Assembly (NCBI GenBank): GCA_030833445.1
Contig: JAURHD010000014.1
Location: 1 to 64,000 of the forward strand
From: Cephaloticoccus sp.
GTDB taxonomy: Bacteria; Verrucomicrobiota; Verrucomicrobiia; Opitutales; Opitutaceae
Direction of reading: 5' to 3'
DNA: 64,000 nt
The position numbers and the translations under genes are program-made. The notes below the pieces were generated by a model, which did no database searches, was not told the DNA's origin, and worked only from the letters and a program-made list of their open reading frames with translations. This document shows, piece after piece, positions 40,923-51,904 of the stretch (its first letter is position 1; every line of letters begins with the position of its first letter).

Positions 40923-42692
40923 TTACGCCCAGGTGTCGCGCAGGGTGATCGTGCGATTGTAAACGGGTTTGTCCGCGGTGGAATCCACCAAGTCAGGTGT
41001 GAAATAGCCCAGCCGCTCAAATTGAAACACGGTTCCCGTGACTGCGGTCTGCAGGCCGAATTCCAGGCGGGCTTTAACAACCTCCATGGATTGTGGGTTT
41101 AGCACCGTCATGAAATCCTCTTCCTTGCCCGGTTCGGCTACCGTAACCATGCGATCGTAGAGGCGCACTTCGGCTTCGATGCTGTCGGTTGCACTGACCC
41201 AGTGGATGGTCCCTTTGACTTTCTTTCCGGAGTTGGGTTCACCGCTGCGCGTATCGAGTTGGGCGGTGCAATGAAGTTCGGTGACCTGGCCGGATTCGTC
41301 CTTGATGATCTCATCCAGCGCGATGATGCAGGCATATTTGAGACGCACTTCACCGCCCGGTTTGAGTCGATGGAATTTTGGCGGCGGCACTTCAGCGAAA
41401 TCGTCCTGTTCGATGTAGACTTCGCGGGTTAAGTTGAGTGGTCGCTTGGTCGGCGCGTCAGACTGCGGATTGTTGATCGCTTCACAGTTGATGATTTCAC
41501 CCTCAGCAATGTTGGTCAGAACCAGTTTCACTGGCTTTAATACGGCCAGCCGACGTTCGGCCGATTGATTTAATTCGTCGCGCACCGCATGCTCCATGGC
41601 GGCGATGTCGGTGATGCCGTCGTGAGTGGTAATGCCGGTGCTGATCACGAAGCGGCGCAGAGCGGCAGCCGGAATCCCGCGGCGGCGCATGCCGGCCAAC
41701 GTAGGCATCCGCGGATCATCCCAGCCCGTCACCTTTTTCTCCTGCACCAAGCGCAGCAGGTTACGCTTGCTCATGATTGTGTAGGTGGGAATGAGCTTCG
41801 CGAATTCGTATTGGTGTGGGACCGGCCGGGGTAGCTCTAGACTGGCCAGAACCCAGTCATAAAGCGGACGATGCGAAACGAATTCCAAGGTGCACAGACT
41901 GTGGGTGACGCCTTCGAGGTAGTCACTCAGGCAATGCGCATAGTCGTAGAGAGGATAGATGCACCACTTGTCCCCGGTATGGTGATGGGTGATATGCCGG
42001 ATACGATAGAGCAATGGATCACGCAGCCAAAGATTCGGCGATGCCATGTCTATTTTGGCCCGAAGCGAGTGTGCGCCATTCGGAAACTCACCGGCTCGCA
42101 TCCGTTGAAAGAGATCAAGGTTTTCTTCGATTAAGCGATTTCGGTAAGGGCTGTCCTTGCCCGGTTCAGTAGGGGTGCCGCGGTATTTTTCCGTATCCTC
42201 CGGACTTAGATCGCAAACATAGGCTTTGCCCCGTTTGATCAGTTCCAGAGCGTAAGCATAGAGCTGTTCAAAGTAGTCTGAAGCGGTGAACGGTTCAGCT
42301 TGCGCGGTATCAGCCGGGACGGACGTAACCTTGTAGTCGGTCTGACCATTGATTTGATGGGCCACGGGGACGGCTCCCAGGGGTTTGAAAGTCAACTGGG
42401 CATCACCCCAACCGCTGATCAACCAGCGAATGTCTGCGGTTATGGCCGAAACGAAATGGGCATCTTCTTTGGCCGGGTTGGTGTCATCAAACCGCAGATT
42501 ACACTGACCGTTATTTTCCCGAGCCACGCCAAAGTTGAGCAGGATGGAACGTGCATGCCCGATATGAAGGTAGCCATTGGGTTCGGGGGGGAACCGCGTA
42601 ACGATGTTAGTGTAACGCTTCTCCGCTACTTGGCTCGCGATGATGTCGCGGATAAAATCGGAGGGCAGAGTGGGATTGTCTTCAGCGGACAT
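40923..42692 (-). CDS. glnS: Glutaminyl-tRNA synthetase
   Basis: TRFPPEPNGYLHIGHARSILLNFGVA; IMSKRNLLRLV. Confidence 0.98.
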   Translation of the reverse strand: MSAEDNPTLPSDFIRDIIASQVAEKRYTNIVTRFPPEPNGYLHIGHARSILLNFGVARENNGQCNLRFDDTNPAKEDAHFVSAITADIRWLISGWGDAQLTFKPLGAVPVAHQINGQTDYKVTSVPADTAQAEPFTASDYFEQLYAYALELIKRGKAYVCDLSPEDTEKYRGTPTEPGKDSPYRNRLIEENLDLFQRMRAGEFPNGAHSLRAKIDMASPNLWLRDPLLYRIRHITHHHTGDKWCIYPLYDYAHCLSDYLEGVTHSLCTLEFVSHRPLYDWVLASLELPRPVPHQYEFAKLIPTYTIMSKRNLLRLVQEKKVTGWDDPRMPTLAGMRRRGIPAAALRRFVISTGITTHDGITDIAAMEHAVRDELNQSAERRLAVLKPVKLVLTNIAEGEIINCEAINNPQSDAPTKRPLNLTREVYIEQDDFAEVPPPKFHRLKPGGEVRLKYACIIALDEIIKDESGQVTELHCTAQLDTRSGEPNSGKKVKGTIHWVSATDSIEAEVRLYDRMVTVAEPGKEEDFMTVLNPQSMEVVKARLEFGLQTAVTGTVFQFERLGYFTPDLVDSTADKPVYNRTITLRDTWA

Positions 42693-42737
42693 GCGGAAAT
42701 TCTGGTGGTGGGTTAGTCGCCGGCAAGCATACAGCCT

Positions 42738-44519
42738 TTAACGGCGGTCAGTGCTTCTCCGAGAGCGATTGAAAGGGGCCGTTGAATTCGTCGGGGTGGC
42801 GCCATCTGCCGCCATTTCACGGAGCAGACTGCCAAGATAAGGGATCAGTTGCTTCTTGCGACTGACGATGCCGGGCAAATCAAAGATATCCTCGTTTTCC
42901 ACGTGAGGGTAGGAGATCCGGCCGATGAAGCCCGGGTCGCCTTTGGCCAGGAGTAATGAATTTTGGGTGTTGATATCGGTTACCAGCAGGCACGCGAATG
43001 CGAGGCCTTCCTCATTGCGCAGATCGTGCAAAGCATCGGCAATCGGTTTGGCGTGGCTCCAAAAATTCCCGAAACCGAGTTCCTCGACCTGCGACACGGC
43101 GAAACGCACGCCTTCCTCTTCATATATCTTGAAATCCGAACGAACCACGGTGGCCGGAGCACTTGCGAGGATAACAGAACCTGAGCTGAAGATTTCGTCA
43201 GCTAATTTTCGGGAGTCGACTCCGGCAATTTTGGATAGCCAGGCCAAGGCGGCACCGTCCTTCGGCGTGGTCGTGGGACTATTGAGATGCAGGGTATCCG
43301 AAATAAGCCCCGACATCATGATTCCGGCCATATCAGCGGTCGGGGTAAGACCTTCCCGGCGGAACAGATCGGCGACAATGGTGCAGGTTGAGCCCACCGG
43401 TTCGTTAATGAAGAGGATCGGTTGCTGAGTGTTCAGCGAACCCAGACGGTGATGGTCGATGATTTCGGAGATCGTGACTTCCTCGGCGCCGTTGACCGCC
43501 TGGGTCATTTCGTTGTGATCGACCAAAATCAGACGGGTTTCCACCGGCTTCAACAAATCGCTCTTGGTTAAAATGCCCTGCAATACGCCGGCTTCATCCG
43601 TGACCATCAAGGCATGGGAGGAGGTGGGCCCGAACTTCTTGCGAACCTGATCGATGGGCGTATCGGCACTCACTGTCACAAATTTGCGGTCAATCACGCG
43701 ATCCAAGGTGGAAGCGGTGCGCACGACCCATGCCGTGGTGGCCGTGTCGTGCGGGCTCGAAATAACGCTGACGTTACGTTCCTTCGCTCGGGCCAGCACA
43801 TCGTCATCAATTGGGAGATCACCGCTGATGATCAGTGCCCGGATTCCGATCTCAATGGCGCGCAGCTGCACATCCCGCCGATCACCCACGATGATGATCG
43901 ATTGCGATGGCGGCAGGTTTTCCCGTTCGGAGATTTTCCAAAATGTGCCCACATCCATCGCACCGATGCGCACAAAGAGCTCCTCGAGTTTGTTGTCGTC
44001 GACACTGTGCAGGGTTCGTGCCTGCAAGGAGCGCACGATTCGGCTGAGGCTGGTGCGCACCTGACGCATTTGGCGCGGCTCATTGATGTGGGGCACAAAG
44101 AAACTGCCCATTTGTGCGAGCGTCACGGTGCCTTTGATTTTGCGTTTGGAATTGGTAATCGGCAGCGTGCTCACGCCGTGCCGGTCGATCATTTCCAGCG
44201 CTTCCGCACAGGTGGCATTGTCCTGCACCGAGACGACTGAACTGATCATAAGATCGTGCACCCGGGGACTCACATCGGTCAGATAATAAGGTAACGGTTG
44301 GTTGAATCGCTGCAGGATGGTGTCGATCCGGGCATTCGAGTTACCGCAGCGCGCGGCGACAAAACCGGTTTCTCCCCGCTGTTCCTTGAACGCGGCATAG
44401 GCGATGGCCGAACAGATAGCATCCGCATCCGGATTTTTGTGTCCGATAATATAGGTGATGTTTTTAGCCGTCCGGCTGGTGTGGTCCGGGCGGGCGGGCG
44501 CTGTGGCGTCGGTCGACAT
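42738..44519 (-). CDS. Family II (Mn-dependent) inorganic pyrophosphatase with CBS and DRTGG-like regulatory insert
   Basis: YIIGHKNPDADAICSAIAYA, DHHRLGSLNTQQPILFINEPVGSTCTIVADLF; CBS segments DLMISSVVSVQDNATCAEALEMI. Confidence 0.92.
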   Translation of the reverse strand: MSTDATAPARPDHTSRTAKNITYIIGHKNPDADAICSAIAYAAFKEQRGETGFVAARCGNSNARIDTILQRFNQPLPYYLTDVSPRVHDLMISSVVSVQDNATCAEALEMIDRHGVSTLPITNSKRKIKGTVTLAQMGSFFVPHINEPRQMRQVRTSLSRIVRSLQARTLHSVDDNKLEELFVRIGAMDVGTFWKISERENLPPSQSIIIVGDRRDVQLRAIEIGIRALIISGDLPIDDDVLARAKERNVSVISSPHDTATTAWVVRTASTLDRVIDRKFVTVSADTPIDQVRKKFGPTSSHALMVTDEAGVLQGILTKSDLLKPVETRLILVDHNEMTQAVNGAEEVTISEIIDHHRLGSLNTQQPILFINEPVGSTCTIVADLFRREGLTPTADMAGIMMSGLISDTLHLNSPTTTPKDGAALAWLSKIAGVDSRKLADEIFSSGSVILASAPATVVRSDFKIYEEEGVRFAVSQVEELGFGNFWSHAKPIADALHDLRNEEGLAFACLLVTDINTQNSLLLAKGDPGFIGRISYPHVENEDIFDLPGIVSRKKQLIPYLGSLLREMAADGATPTNSTAPFNRSRRSTDRR

Positions 44520-44617
44520 GGCAAAAATGCAACCTTGGCAGATGCCCGCCCGGGGGGGAAGCGGGAAAACAAAAAACGAACGCACCTATGCGTTCAGGGG
44601 CCAGACTAAGCTGCAGA

Positions 44618-45340
44618 TCAACGGGAGGTGCCAGCAGGGGTGCCGATCCCACCGCGGGAAGTGCCCCAAACCTTTACATTGCTCCGATTAGGTAGGGCCT
44701 CGAGGATGTTATCCGTGCGCTGGCCGGAGATCGCATTCACAAATTTGCCCACGGCGGTATCTGGATAAAATTCTACATTGCCCCCGAGGTAGACGACGTA
44801 GCCGCCCGTATCGCCATAGACGCCGTTGGTGGCATCCCAGCTGCCGTCGGTGCGGAGGCCACGGGTAAATGCCACCGGGGTGGAGGCTGGGTCACTCATT
44901 TTTAATCCACCGACAAATTCAAAGCTTAGCTCGCGGCCATCCGTGAAGCTTGCGTCCAAGGCATTTCGGTTGCCGGGGCTGAGAATGGATGTGGGCAAGA
45001 CCCCGTCGAATGCCGGGTCGACCTTGGAAAAATAGATGCCCGGTTCGGACAGGGAACCGGCGCGGGCTAGGATGCCCAGCCACAAAAATACCCTGGCGCT
45101 GGCATTGAGAGAGGTGGCGGCGTCGGGATCGGGCAACCGGTCATTGTTATCGCCGGCGTAAATCATGGCTGCCTTGCCAATTTCACGAAGATTATTGGCG
45201 TCCACTGCCCGTTGGGCCTTTTCACGCACACTGGCCACTGTCGGGATAATGATGGCGGCCAGAATACCGATGATGGCGATGACCGTCAGTAACTCGATTA
45301 GCGTGAAGGCGAAGGTAGCACGTCGGGAGGTAAGGATCAT
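44618..45340 (-). CDS. Type II secretion / type IV pilin-like pseudopilin
   Basis: [32 protein letters not shown] prepilin N-terminal motif. Confidence 0.9.
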   Translation of the reverse strand: MILTSRRATFAFTLIELLTVIAIIGILAAIIIPTVASVREKAQRAVDANNLREIGKAAMIYAGDNNDRLPDPDAATSLNASARVFLWLGILARAGSLSEPGIYFSKVDPAFDGVLPTSILSPGNRNALDASFTDGRELSFEFVGGLKMSDPASTPVAFTRGLRTDGSWDATNGVYGDTGGYVVYLGGNVEFYPDTAVGKFVNAISGQRTDNILEALPNRSNVKVWGTSRGGIGTPAGTSR

Positions 45341-45446
45341 GGCGTTCGAAGGTTGATTCAGGCTTCGGTTGATTGGGGTTAAACTCAACCCGATTCTGAC
45401 AGCCGGACTGGACAAAGCTTTTGAGTCTGCCGTAGATATGGTGCGT

Positions 45447-46313
45447 ATGAAAATCTACCTCGATGGAAAATTCGTGGATTCGGCCGATGCAAAAATTTCC
45501 GTGTTCGATCATGGACTGCTCTATGGCGATGGAGTTTTTGAGGGCATCCGACTCTACGGCGGAAATATATTCCGCCTCGAGGAACACTTGGAGCGTCTGG
45601 AATATTCGGCCAAGGCGATCATGCTCGACCTGCCGCTGACACGGCAGGAATTTAGCGATATTACCTGCGAGGCTTGTCGGCAGAACGGATTGACCGATGG
45701 CTATATCCGGCTCGTGGTAACCCGAGGGGTAGGCGATTTGGGCTTGTCTCCCTGGACTTGTCCGAAGCCTTCCGTCTTTGTGATCGCGAGCAAGATATCG
45801 CTCTATCCACAGGAGCATTACGACAACGGGCTGGCCATTGTTACCGTGCCTACTCGCCGGATCAACGCTGCAGCGCTGCCCCCGACCGTGAAATCCTTGA
45901 ATTACCTGAATAACATTCTGGGCAAAATTGAGGCCAAACAATTCGGGGCGCTGGAAGCCATCATGCTCAATGACCAAGGCTATGTGGCGGAATGCACCGC
46001 GGATAATATCTTTATCGTCCACAAAGGCGAAATTATCACCCCAGGTGCTTCACAGGGGGCCTTGAAGGGCATTACGCGTTCCAGCATATTCGATATCGCG
46101 GCCGAGTTGAAAATCCCAATTCGGGAAAGCAACATGACCCGCTATGATGTGTGGTGTGCCGATGAGTGCTTTTTGACCGGCTCGGGCGCCGAAGTCGTGC
46201 CTGCGGTGAAACTTGACGGTCGCGTCATAGGTTCTGGCAAACCCGGTCCCATCACTCAGCAGGTTTTGGCCTCATTCCGCCGACGGGTGCTCGTCGAAGG
46301 CACCAAGATTTGA
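45447..46313 (+). CDS. ilvE: Branched-chain amino acid aminotransferase
   Basis: [58 protein letters not shown]. Confidence 0.92.
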   Translation: MKIYLDGKFVDSADAKISVFDHGLLYGDGVFEGIRLYGGNIFRLEEHLERLEYSAKAIMLDLPLTRQEFSDITCEACRQNGLTDGYIRLVVTRGVGDLGLSPWTCPKPSVFVIASKISLYPQEHYDNGLAIVTVPTRRINAAALPPTVKSLNYLNNILGKIEAKQFGALEAIMLNDQGYVAECTADNIFIVHKGEIITPGASQGALKGITRSSIFDIAAELKIPIRESNMTRYDVWCADECFLTGSGAEVVPAVKLDGRVIGSGKPGPITQQVLASFRRRVLVEGTKI

Positions 46314-46338
46314 CGTTAACGACTCCTAACACCTGCGC

Positions 46339-46367
46339 CACTAGCGTGACACCTTGGCACGCTAGTG
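46339..46367. promoter_or_regulatory. 10-bp perfect inverted repeat with 9-nt spacer upstream of mcsA
   Basis: CACTAGCGTG-ACACCTTGG-CACGCTAGTG; no T run follows; possible promoter TTGCCA-N18-TCATAT at 46415-46444 downstream. Confidence 0.55.
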
Positions 46368-46466
46368 ATGCAGAGTGTGCGAAATTGGCAGGGGAATTAC
46401 TTGCTGTCATGCACTTGCCAGACGGGGAGAGCATGGCATCATATCTGCATAGCAAGAACACGAAAT

Positions 46467-46973
46467 ATGGCCAATCCACTTAAATGTGACCTATGTCCCA
46501 AGCCCGCTACAGTGCACCTGACCCAGATTGTGAACAACAAGGTGCACAAGGTGGATTTGTGCGAGGAATGCGCCCAAGCCAAGGGAGTGACCGATCCCAG
46601 TGGGTTCTCACTCGCGGATTTGCTGCTGAAGGCCTCACTTAATCCGGAACCGGCGGAGCTCGCCGTGCGCTGCGAACATTGCGGCTGCACCCAACAGGAT
46701 TTCAAGAAGCACGGACGATTCGGTTGTCCGCAATGCTATGATACCTTCAATGCTTCGATCGAGCCCATGCTGGAAAGCATGCATAAGGGCACGGTGCACA
46801 CGGGCAAGATTCCCCAACGGGCCCTGGCCCGCAAATCACTTTATGATCGCCTGACCCAACTTGAAGACGAGCTCAGTGAAGCCGTCAAAACCGAGCGCTA
46901 CGAGGACGCCGCACGTTGCCGTGATGAAATCAGCCAAGTCAAACAAACCTACGGGCAAAAATCGACGCGTTAA
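46467..46973 (+). CDS. mcsA: McsA-like activator of protein arginine kinase (zinc motifs, UVR motif)
   Basis: CDLCPKPATVHLTQIVNNKVHKVDLCEECA, CEHCGCTQQDFKKHGRFGCPQCY, UVR motif near C-terminus. Confidence 0.93.
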   Translation: MANPLKCDLCPKPATVHLTQIVNNKVHKVDLCEECAQAKGVTDPSGFSLADLLLKASLNPEPAELAVRCEHCGCTQQDFKKHGRFGCPQCYDTFNASIEPMLESMHKGTVHTGKIPQRALARKSLYDRLTQLEDELSEAVKTERYEDAARCRDEISQVKQTYGQKSTR

Positions 46974-46977
46974 GCCC

Positions 46978-48063
46978 ATGACCATCGCTTCGCTGATCGA
47001 CACGCCTTCGGAACTAACCGACGCGTCGAACAGTAAGACGGCGATTGTCCTGATGACACGCATTCGGCTCGCCCGCAATTTGGCCTCCGTGCCATTTCCG
47101 GGGTGGGCTCGGCCTGCCCAGCGGGAAGAAGCCTATGATGTCTGCCGGACGGCATTGGCCGGCGCGACTTCCATGAAGCGCAGTCTGTGTATCGGTGTGT
47201 CAGAACTCAGCGAACTGGAAAAGCAGATCTTGGTTGAGCGGCACTTGATCAGTCGCGAATTGAGTGGGGCCAAGAGCGGTGCCGGGGTCGTGATTAGTCA
47301 AAACCAAGCCATTTCGGTGATGATCAACGAAGAGGATCATCTGCGTATCCAAGTGCTCCGGTCAGGCTTTCAATTGAAGAAAGCGTGGAACACGATCAAC
47401 GATTTGGACACCGCCCTCGAGGAACAATTGGACTACGCCTTTTCCGCCAAGCAAGGTTACCTGACGGCTTGCCCTACAAATTTAGGGACCGGGATGCGCG
47501 CTTCCGCAATGATGCACCTGCCTGCGTTGGTCATTGCCGGTCAGATGGAAAAAGTCGTCCGAGCGGTGAACCAACTCGGCATGGTGGTGCGCGGGCAATT
47601 CGGCGAAGGGTCGGATGCCAGTGGCAGTATTTTTCAGATTTCGAACCAGACCACTCTCGGGGAATCAGAGCCGGAAATAATCAAGCGTCTCGGGAGTGTG
47701 TTGAACACGATTATCGAGCATGAAACGAATGCCCGGCAAAGACTGATCGAGTCCGATTCCGGTAAGCTTTTTGATAAGATTGGCCGGGCTTTCGGCATCC
47801 TGCAAAACAGTCATCTGCTGAATTCAGCCGAAGCGATGAATCTGCTGTCTTTGATTCGCTTGGGGATCGATCTGGGCATCTTTGCCGAAGTGGAGCGCCC
47901 CAAGGTGGACCGGCTCTTCATTGAAGCTCAACCGGGCCATCTCCAGCATGCCCAACGCGGTGAATTTGAAGCCGGTCAACGTGATTTGATGCGGGCAGCC
48001 AGACTGCGCTCCGAGTTTGCCAATTTCACTCCTCCTCGTTTTACTGAGTCACATAACAACTGA
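46978..48063 (+). CDS. mcsB: Protein arginine kinase
   Basis: VLMTRIRLARNLASVPFPGWA, NEEDHLRIQVLRSGF, LTACPTNLGTGMRASAMMHLPAL. Confidence 0.96.
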   Translation: MTIASLIDTPSELTDASNSKTAIVLMTRIRLARNLASVPFPGWARPAQREEAYDVCRTALAGATSMKRSLCIGVSELSELEKQILVERHLISRELSGAKSGAGVVISQNQAISVMINEEDHLRIQVLRSGFQLKKAWNTINDLDTALEEQLDYAFSAKQGYLTACPTNLGTGMRASAMMHLPALVIAGQMEKVVRAVNQLGMVVRGQFGEGSDASGSIFQISNQTTLGESEPEIIKRLGSVLNTIIEHETNARQRLIESDSGKLFDKIGRAFGILQNSHLLNSAEAMNLLSLIRLGIDLGIFAEVERPKVDRLFIEAQPGHLQHAQRGEFEAGQRDLMRAARLRSEFANFTPPRFTESHNN

Positions 48064-48090
48064 AGCTGATATTTTAACCAACCTACATAC

Positions 48091-50607
48091 ATGTCCCAAG
48101 AGCCGATGAACAACTTCACCCCCCGGGCCCAACAGGTTTTGGCCCTGGCCCGCAAGGAAGCTGACCGTTTCCACCACAATTACGTGGGCACGGAGCACAT
48201 TTTACTTGGACTCATCAAGCTTGGGCAGGGTGTGGCGGTCAGTGTGTTGCAGAAGATGGGTCTCGATTTGGAGACCGTGCGGGCTGCGGTCGAAAAGCAG
48301 GTTGGCACCGGGCAGGAGACCAAGACTCCCGGCAGCATACCGTATACGCCCCGCGTGAAGAAGGTCCTCGCCCTGGCGGGCAAGGAAGCCAAGACCCTCA
48401 ACCATTCGTATGTCGGGACAGAACATATCCTCCTTGGTTTGCTGCGTGAGGGGGAAGGCGTGGCGGCGCGAGTGTTGAAATCCCTCGAGATTGATATTGA
48501 GCGGACCCGCAATGAAATCCTGCGCGAATTGGATCCACAGTTCTCCGGTGGTGAACCTGGTGGTGAAGAAGCCGCGGCTGGTGCGGGCGGTCCGACCGGA
48601 CCTGGGGATGACAAAAAGGAAGTAAAGACTCCCGCGCTAAAGGCCTTTGGCCGTGATCTGACAGAACTGGCTCGCAAGGGTGAAATGGACCCGGTAGTGG
48701 GCCGTAAGGCAGAGATAAGTCGCGTCATCCAGATTCTTTGTCGGCGCAGCAAGAACAACCCGGTGCTCATCGGTGAGGCAGGCGTTGGCAAGACGGCCAT
48801 AGTGGAAGGCTTGGCGCAGGAAATCGCCAGTGGTAATGTCCCGGAAATCCTGTTCGATAAACGGGTCGTGACCCTTGATCTCGCCCTGATGGTGGCTGGC
48901 ACTAAATACCGCGGTCAATTTGAAGAACGCATCAAGGCGGTGATGGATGAAATCAAACGGGCAAAGAATATCATCCTGTTTATCGATGAGCTTCATACTA
49001 TTGTCGGGGCGGGTGCGGCCGAAGGAGCGATGGACGCCTCAAACATCTTCAAGCCGGCGTTGTCCCGCGGTGAATTGCAATGCGTCGGCGCAACCACCCT
49101 TACCGAATACCGCAAGTATATCGAAAAGGATGCGGCGCTCGATCGTCGCTTCCAGTCGGTCAAGGTAGAAGCCCCGTCAGTTGATGACACTATCCTGATT
49201 TTGCACGGGATCCGCAGCAAGTATGAGGATCACCACAAAGCCATCTTCACAGACAAAGCGCTCGAGGCGGCGGCCAAGCTGTCCGATCGTTACATCACAG
49301 GCCGGTTTCTGCCGGACAAGGCCATCGATATCATGGATGAGGCCGGGTCGCGCGCACGCATTGGCGCCCTGAGTCGTCCGCCCAATCTTGAAAACCTGAG
49401 CAAGGAAATCGAAACTGTTTGTGCCGACAAAGAGAAGGCGATCGCTGAACAACACTTTGAGGAAGCGGCGAAGTTTCGTGACCAAGAAAAACAGCTCCGC
49501 GCCAAGTTGGAGCAGACTACCGAAGAGTGGCGGAAAGTCCGTGACGAGAAGCGTGTGACCATTGATGAGGATCAGGTCATGCACGTCGTCGCCACGTGGA
49601 CCGGAATTCCGCTCAGCCGGATGGAGAAGAAGGAAAGTGAGAAATTGCTCTCCATGGAGGCCGAGATTCAAAAGGTTGTCATCGGGCAGGAAATAGCCGC
49701 ATCGGCGATTGCCCGCGCTCTGCGTCGATCACGCGCGGATCTCAAGGATCCCCGCCGGCCAATAGGTTCATTCATGTTTGTTGGACCCACCGGTGTGGGT
49801 AAGACAGAAACTGCCAAGCAACTGGCCGCCCAAATGTTTGGCAATCAGGATGCCATCATCCAAATCGACATGTCGGAATACATGGAGAAATTTGCCGTTT
49901 CCCGTTTGGTGGGTTCACCTCCGGGGTATGTGGGTTATGACGAAGGTGGCCAGCTGACCGAGGCAGTGCGGCGCAAGCCGTATGCCGTGGTGCTGTTTGA
50001 CGAAGTGGAAAAGGCACACCCGGATGTCATTCAACTCTTGCTGCAAATTCTCGAGGATGGCCGCTTGACCGATTCGCTGGGTCGCACCGTCGATTTCCGC
50101 AATACTATCATTATCATGACCTCAAATGTTGGGGCTCAGTTGCTGCAACGTCAGACCTCGATGGGTTTTGCCGCGGCGGCCGTGGATCCGAATGATGCTG
50201 AAAAGATGCGCGAGAAGGTGCTCGAAGAATCCAAGCGGGTATTCAAGCCCGAGTTTCTGAATCGTATCTCGGATATCATCTTCTTCCGGCCGTTGGAAAA
50301 AGCAGATTTGGTTAAGATCGTGGAACTCGAACTTTCCAAGTTCACGTCCCGTCTTTCTGAGCGTAAGATCAGTCTGGAGTTTACCGATCAGGCCAAGGAG
50401 TTGCTCGTCGAAAAGGGCTACGACGAGAAATATGGCGCCCGGCCATTGCGTCGTGCGGTTGAGGCTTATCTTGAAGATCCTTTGGCCGAATCGATCCTTC
50501 GGGGTGATATCAAGGATGGCGAACCTGTGCTGGTGGATCGCAATGGCGATAAGCTCGAATTCAAAGAGAAATCACCGCCTGCTACCAGCGAAGTCGCCTC
50601 GGATTAA
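48091..50607 (+). CDS. clpC: ATP-dependent Clp protease ATP-binding subunit ClpC
   Basis: Clp-N repeats, [34 protein letters not shown]-like middle domain, C-terminal D2. Confidence 0.98.
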   Translation: MSQEPMNNFTPRAQQVLALARKEADRFHHNYVGTEHILLGLIKLGQGVAVSVLQKMGLDLETVRAAVEKQVGTGQETKTPGSIPYTPRVKKVLALAGKEAKTLNHSYVGTEHILLGLLREGEGVAARVLKSLEIDIERTRNEILRELDPQFSGGEPGGEEAAAGAGGPTGPGDDKKEVKTPALKAFGRDLTELARKGEMDPVVGRKAEISRVIQILCRRSKNNPVLIGEAGVGKTAIVEGLAQEIASGNVPEILFDKRVVTLDLALMVAGTKYRGQFEERIKAVMDEIKRAKNIILFIDELHTIVGAGAAEGAMDASNIFKPALSRGELQCVGATTLTEYRKYIEKDAALDRRFQSVKVEAPSVDDTILILHGIRSKYEDHHKAIFTDKALEAAAKLSDRYITGRFLPDKAIDIMDEAGSRARIGALSRPPNLENLSKEIETVCADKEKAIAEQHFEEAAKFRDQEKQLRAKLEQTTEEWRKVRDEKRVTIDEDQVMHVVATWTGIPLSRMEKKESEKLLSMEAEIQKVVIGQEIAASAIARALRRSRADLKDPRRPIGSFMFVGPTGVGKTETAKQLAAQMFGNQDAIIQIDMSEYMEKFAVSRLVGSPPGYVGYDEGGQLTEAVRRKPYAVVLFDEVEKAHPDVIQLLLQILEDGRLTDSLGRTVDFRNTIIIMTSNVGAQLLQRQTSMGFAAAAVDPNDAEKMREKVLEESKRVFKPEFLNRISDIIFFRPLEKADLVKIVELELSKFTSRLSERKISLEFTDQAKELLVEKGYDEKYGARPLRRAVEAYLEDPLAESILRGDIKDGEPVLVDRNGDKLEFKEKSPPATSEVASD

Positions 50608-50634
50608 ATCGGGTCGACTCGTCGGCTTTGCCCG

Positions 50635-50775
50635 TTAACGCCCGGTTGGTCGCAATACTTCCATTGCGACCAAACTTGCGGCGACCCGTGTCTCCAAGCC
50701 CAGCTTGCGAAAGATGTTTTCCACATGTTTGTGGACGGTGCGCACACTCGTGGTGATGATGGACGCGATGAGATT
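50635..50775 (-). pseudogene. C-terminal remnant of a LuxR-type HTH regulator
   Basis: Minus-strand reading SHNLIASIITTSVRTVHKHVENIFRKLGLETRVAASLVAMEVLRPTGR*, GerE-like helix-turn-helix; in-frame stop just upstream, no receiver/start. Confidence 0.75.
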
Positions 50776-50858
50776 GTGGCTTTAGCAGTGCACCCATTGC
50801 AGCCTGATGCAAACGCCTGACGAAGAGGGTGCAATGGCGTAGTGAATTGACCCTAGAA

Positions 50859-51782
50859 TTATGACGGGGTTGTTCTTAATTGACTACTGGCGAGACTGAT
50901 GAACGCTGACACGGCAGACACCGGTTTGGGCATTGATCTCCATCCGAGCACAAGCCTGCTTTCTGGCGCCGGTCCGCTCAACGGTCGGAAAACCACCTCG
51001 AAAGGTATATGTCTTGCCTCTGAAGGGGTGATAAAAGTTACCCCAAGTCCGGCGCGCACCAATCCGATACCATTGGTCCGAGGCCAGACTTCTTCCGCAA
51101 TCTGCAAGGTGATGCCTGCATTTGAACACGCGGCGAGGATGCGGTCGTAGAAACCTGGATTCAACTGACGGGGAAACAGCACAAATGGAGTGTCAGCAAA
51201 ATCTTTTAACCGAAGGTTGTGACGTTTACTGAGCGGGTTCTCCTTCGGAATCAGAATGCCGTTTTTTTCACGGAGTAACAGTTGTGTTTGCAGACCGGCG
51301 GGAACCAGGGGTCCGGGATGAAAAAATCCACAGTCAATTTGGTTGGCCAGCAGTTCATCCATCTGGGTGCTCGTGGGTGATTCTTTCAATTCCACCCGGA
51401 TACCAGGATGTAACTTGGTAAACTCGCGGATAATATCCGGCAGCACTGTCGCCATTGCGAGACCGGTAAAAGCAATTTTAACATGCCCAATTTTCCCTTG
51501 GTCAACTGATTGTAACTCTACCGGGATTCGTTCCAATGATTGCAGTAGTGGATCCAGCCGTCTCAGGAGAGTCTGCCCGGCTTGGGTTAACTCTACGCGA
51601 CGCTGAGTGCGGTTGAATAGTTTGACGCGCAGATTACCCTCCAGTTGCGCGATTTGCCGACTCAGAGCAGGTTGGGCGATATTCAATGCCTCGGATGCTT
51701 TACGAAAATGCAGGTGTTCCGCCACGGATTGAAAGTAAACCAAGTGGCGTAGTTCAAAAGGGAATTGATACTTATAAGGCAT
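50859..51782 (-). CDS. LysR-family transcriptional regulator
   Basis: FELRHLVYFQSVAEHLHFRKASEALNIAQPALSRQIAQLEGNLRVKLFNRTQRRVELT; divergent from leuC. Confidence 0.95.
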   Translation of the reverse strand: MPYKYQFPFELRHLVYFQSVAEHLHFRKASEALNIAQPALSRQIAQLEGNLRVKLFNRTQRRVELTQAGQTLLRRLDPLLQSLERIPVELQSVDQGKIGHVKIAFTGLAMATVLPDIIREFTKLHPGIRVELKESPTSTQMDELLANQIDCGFFHPGPLVPAGLQTQLLLREKNGILIPKENPLSKRHNLRLKDFADTPFVLFPRQLNPGFYDRILAACSNAGITLQIAEEVWPRTNGIGLVRAGLGVTFITPSEARHIPFEVVFRPLSGPAPESRLVLGWRSMPKPVSAVSAFISLASSQLRTTPS

Positions 51783-51904
51783 CAATAAGAGCTGATTAAG
51801 TATTTTGGCATATGGCAATCCTGTGTTAAGATTTGTCGTGATGGTATGCGACCAGGCCCCGTCTAGTTACATCCTTCCGGCACAATTTACTTATTCAAAA
51901 TCGT

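Noticed and set aside
46339-46367. True CIRCE or CtsR operator
   Set aside because: Spacer length fits CIRCE but arm sequence does not; no CtsR heptad repeats (GGTCAAA) seen.
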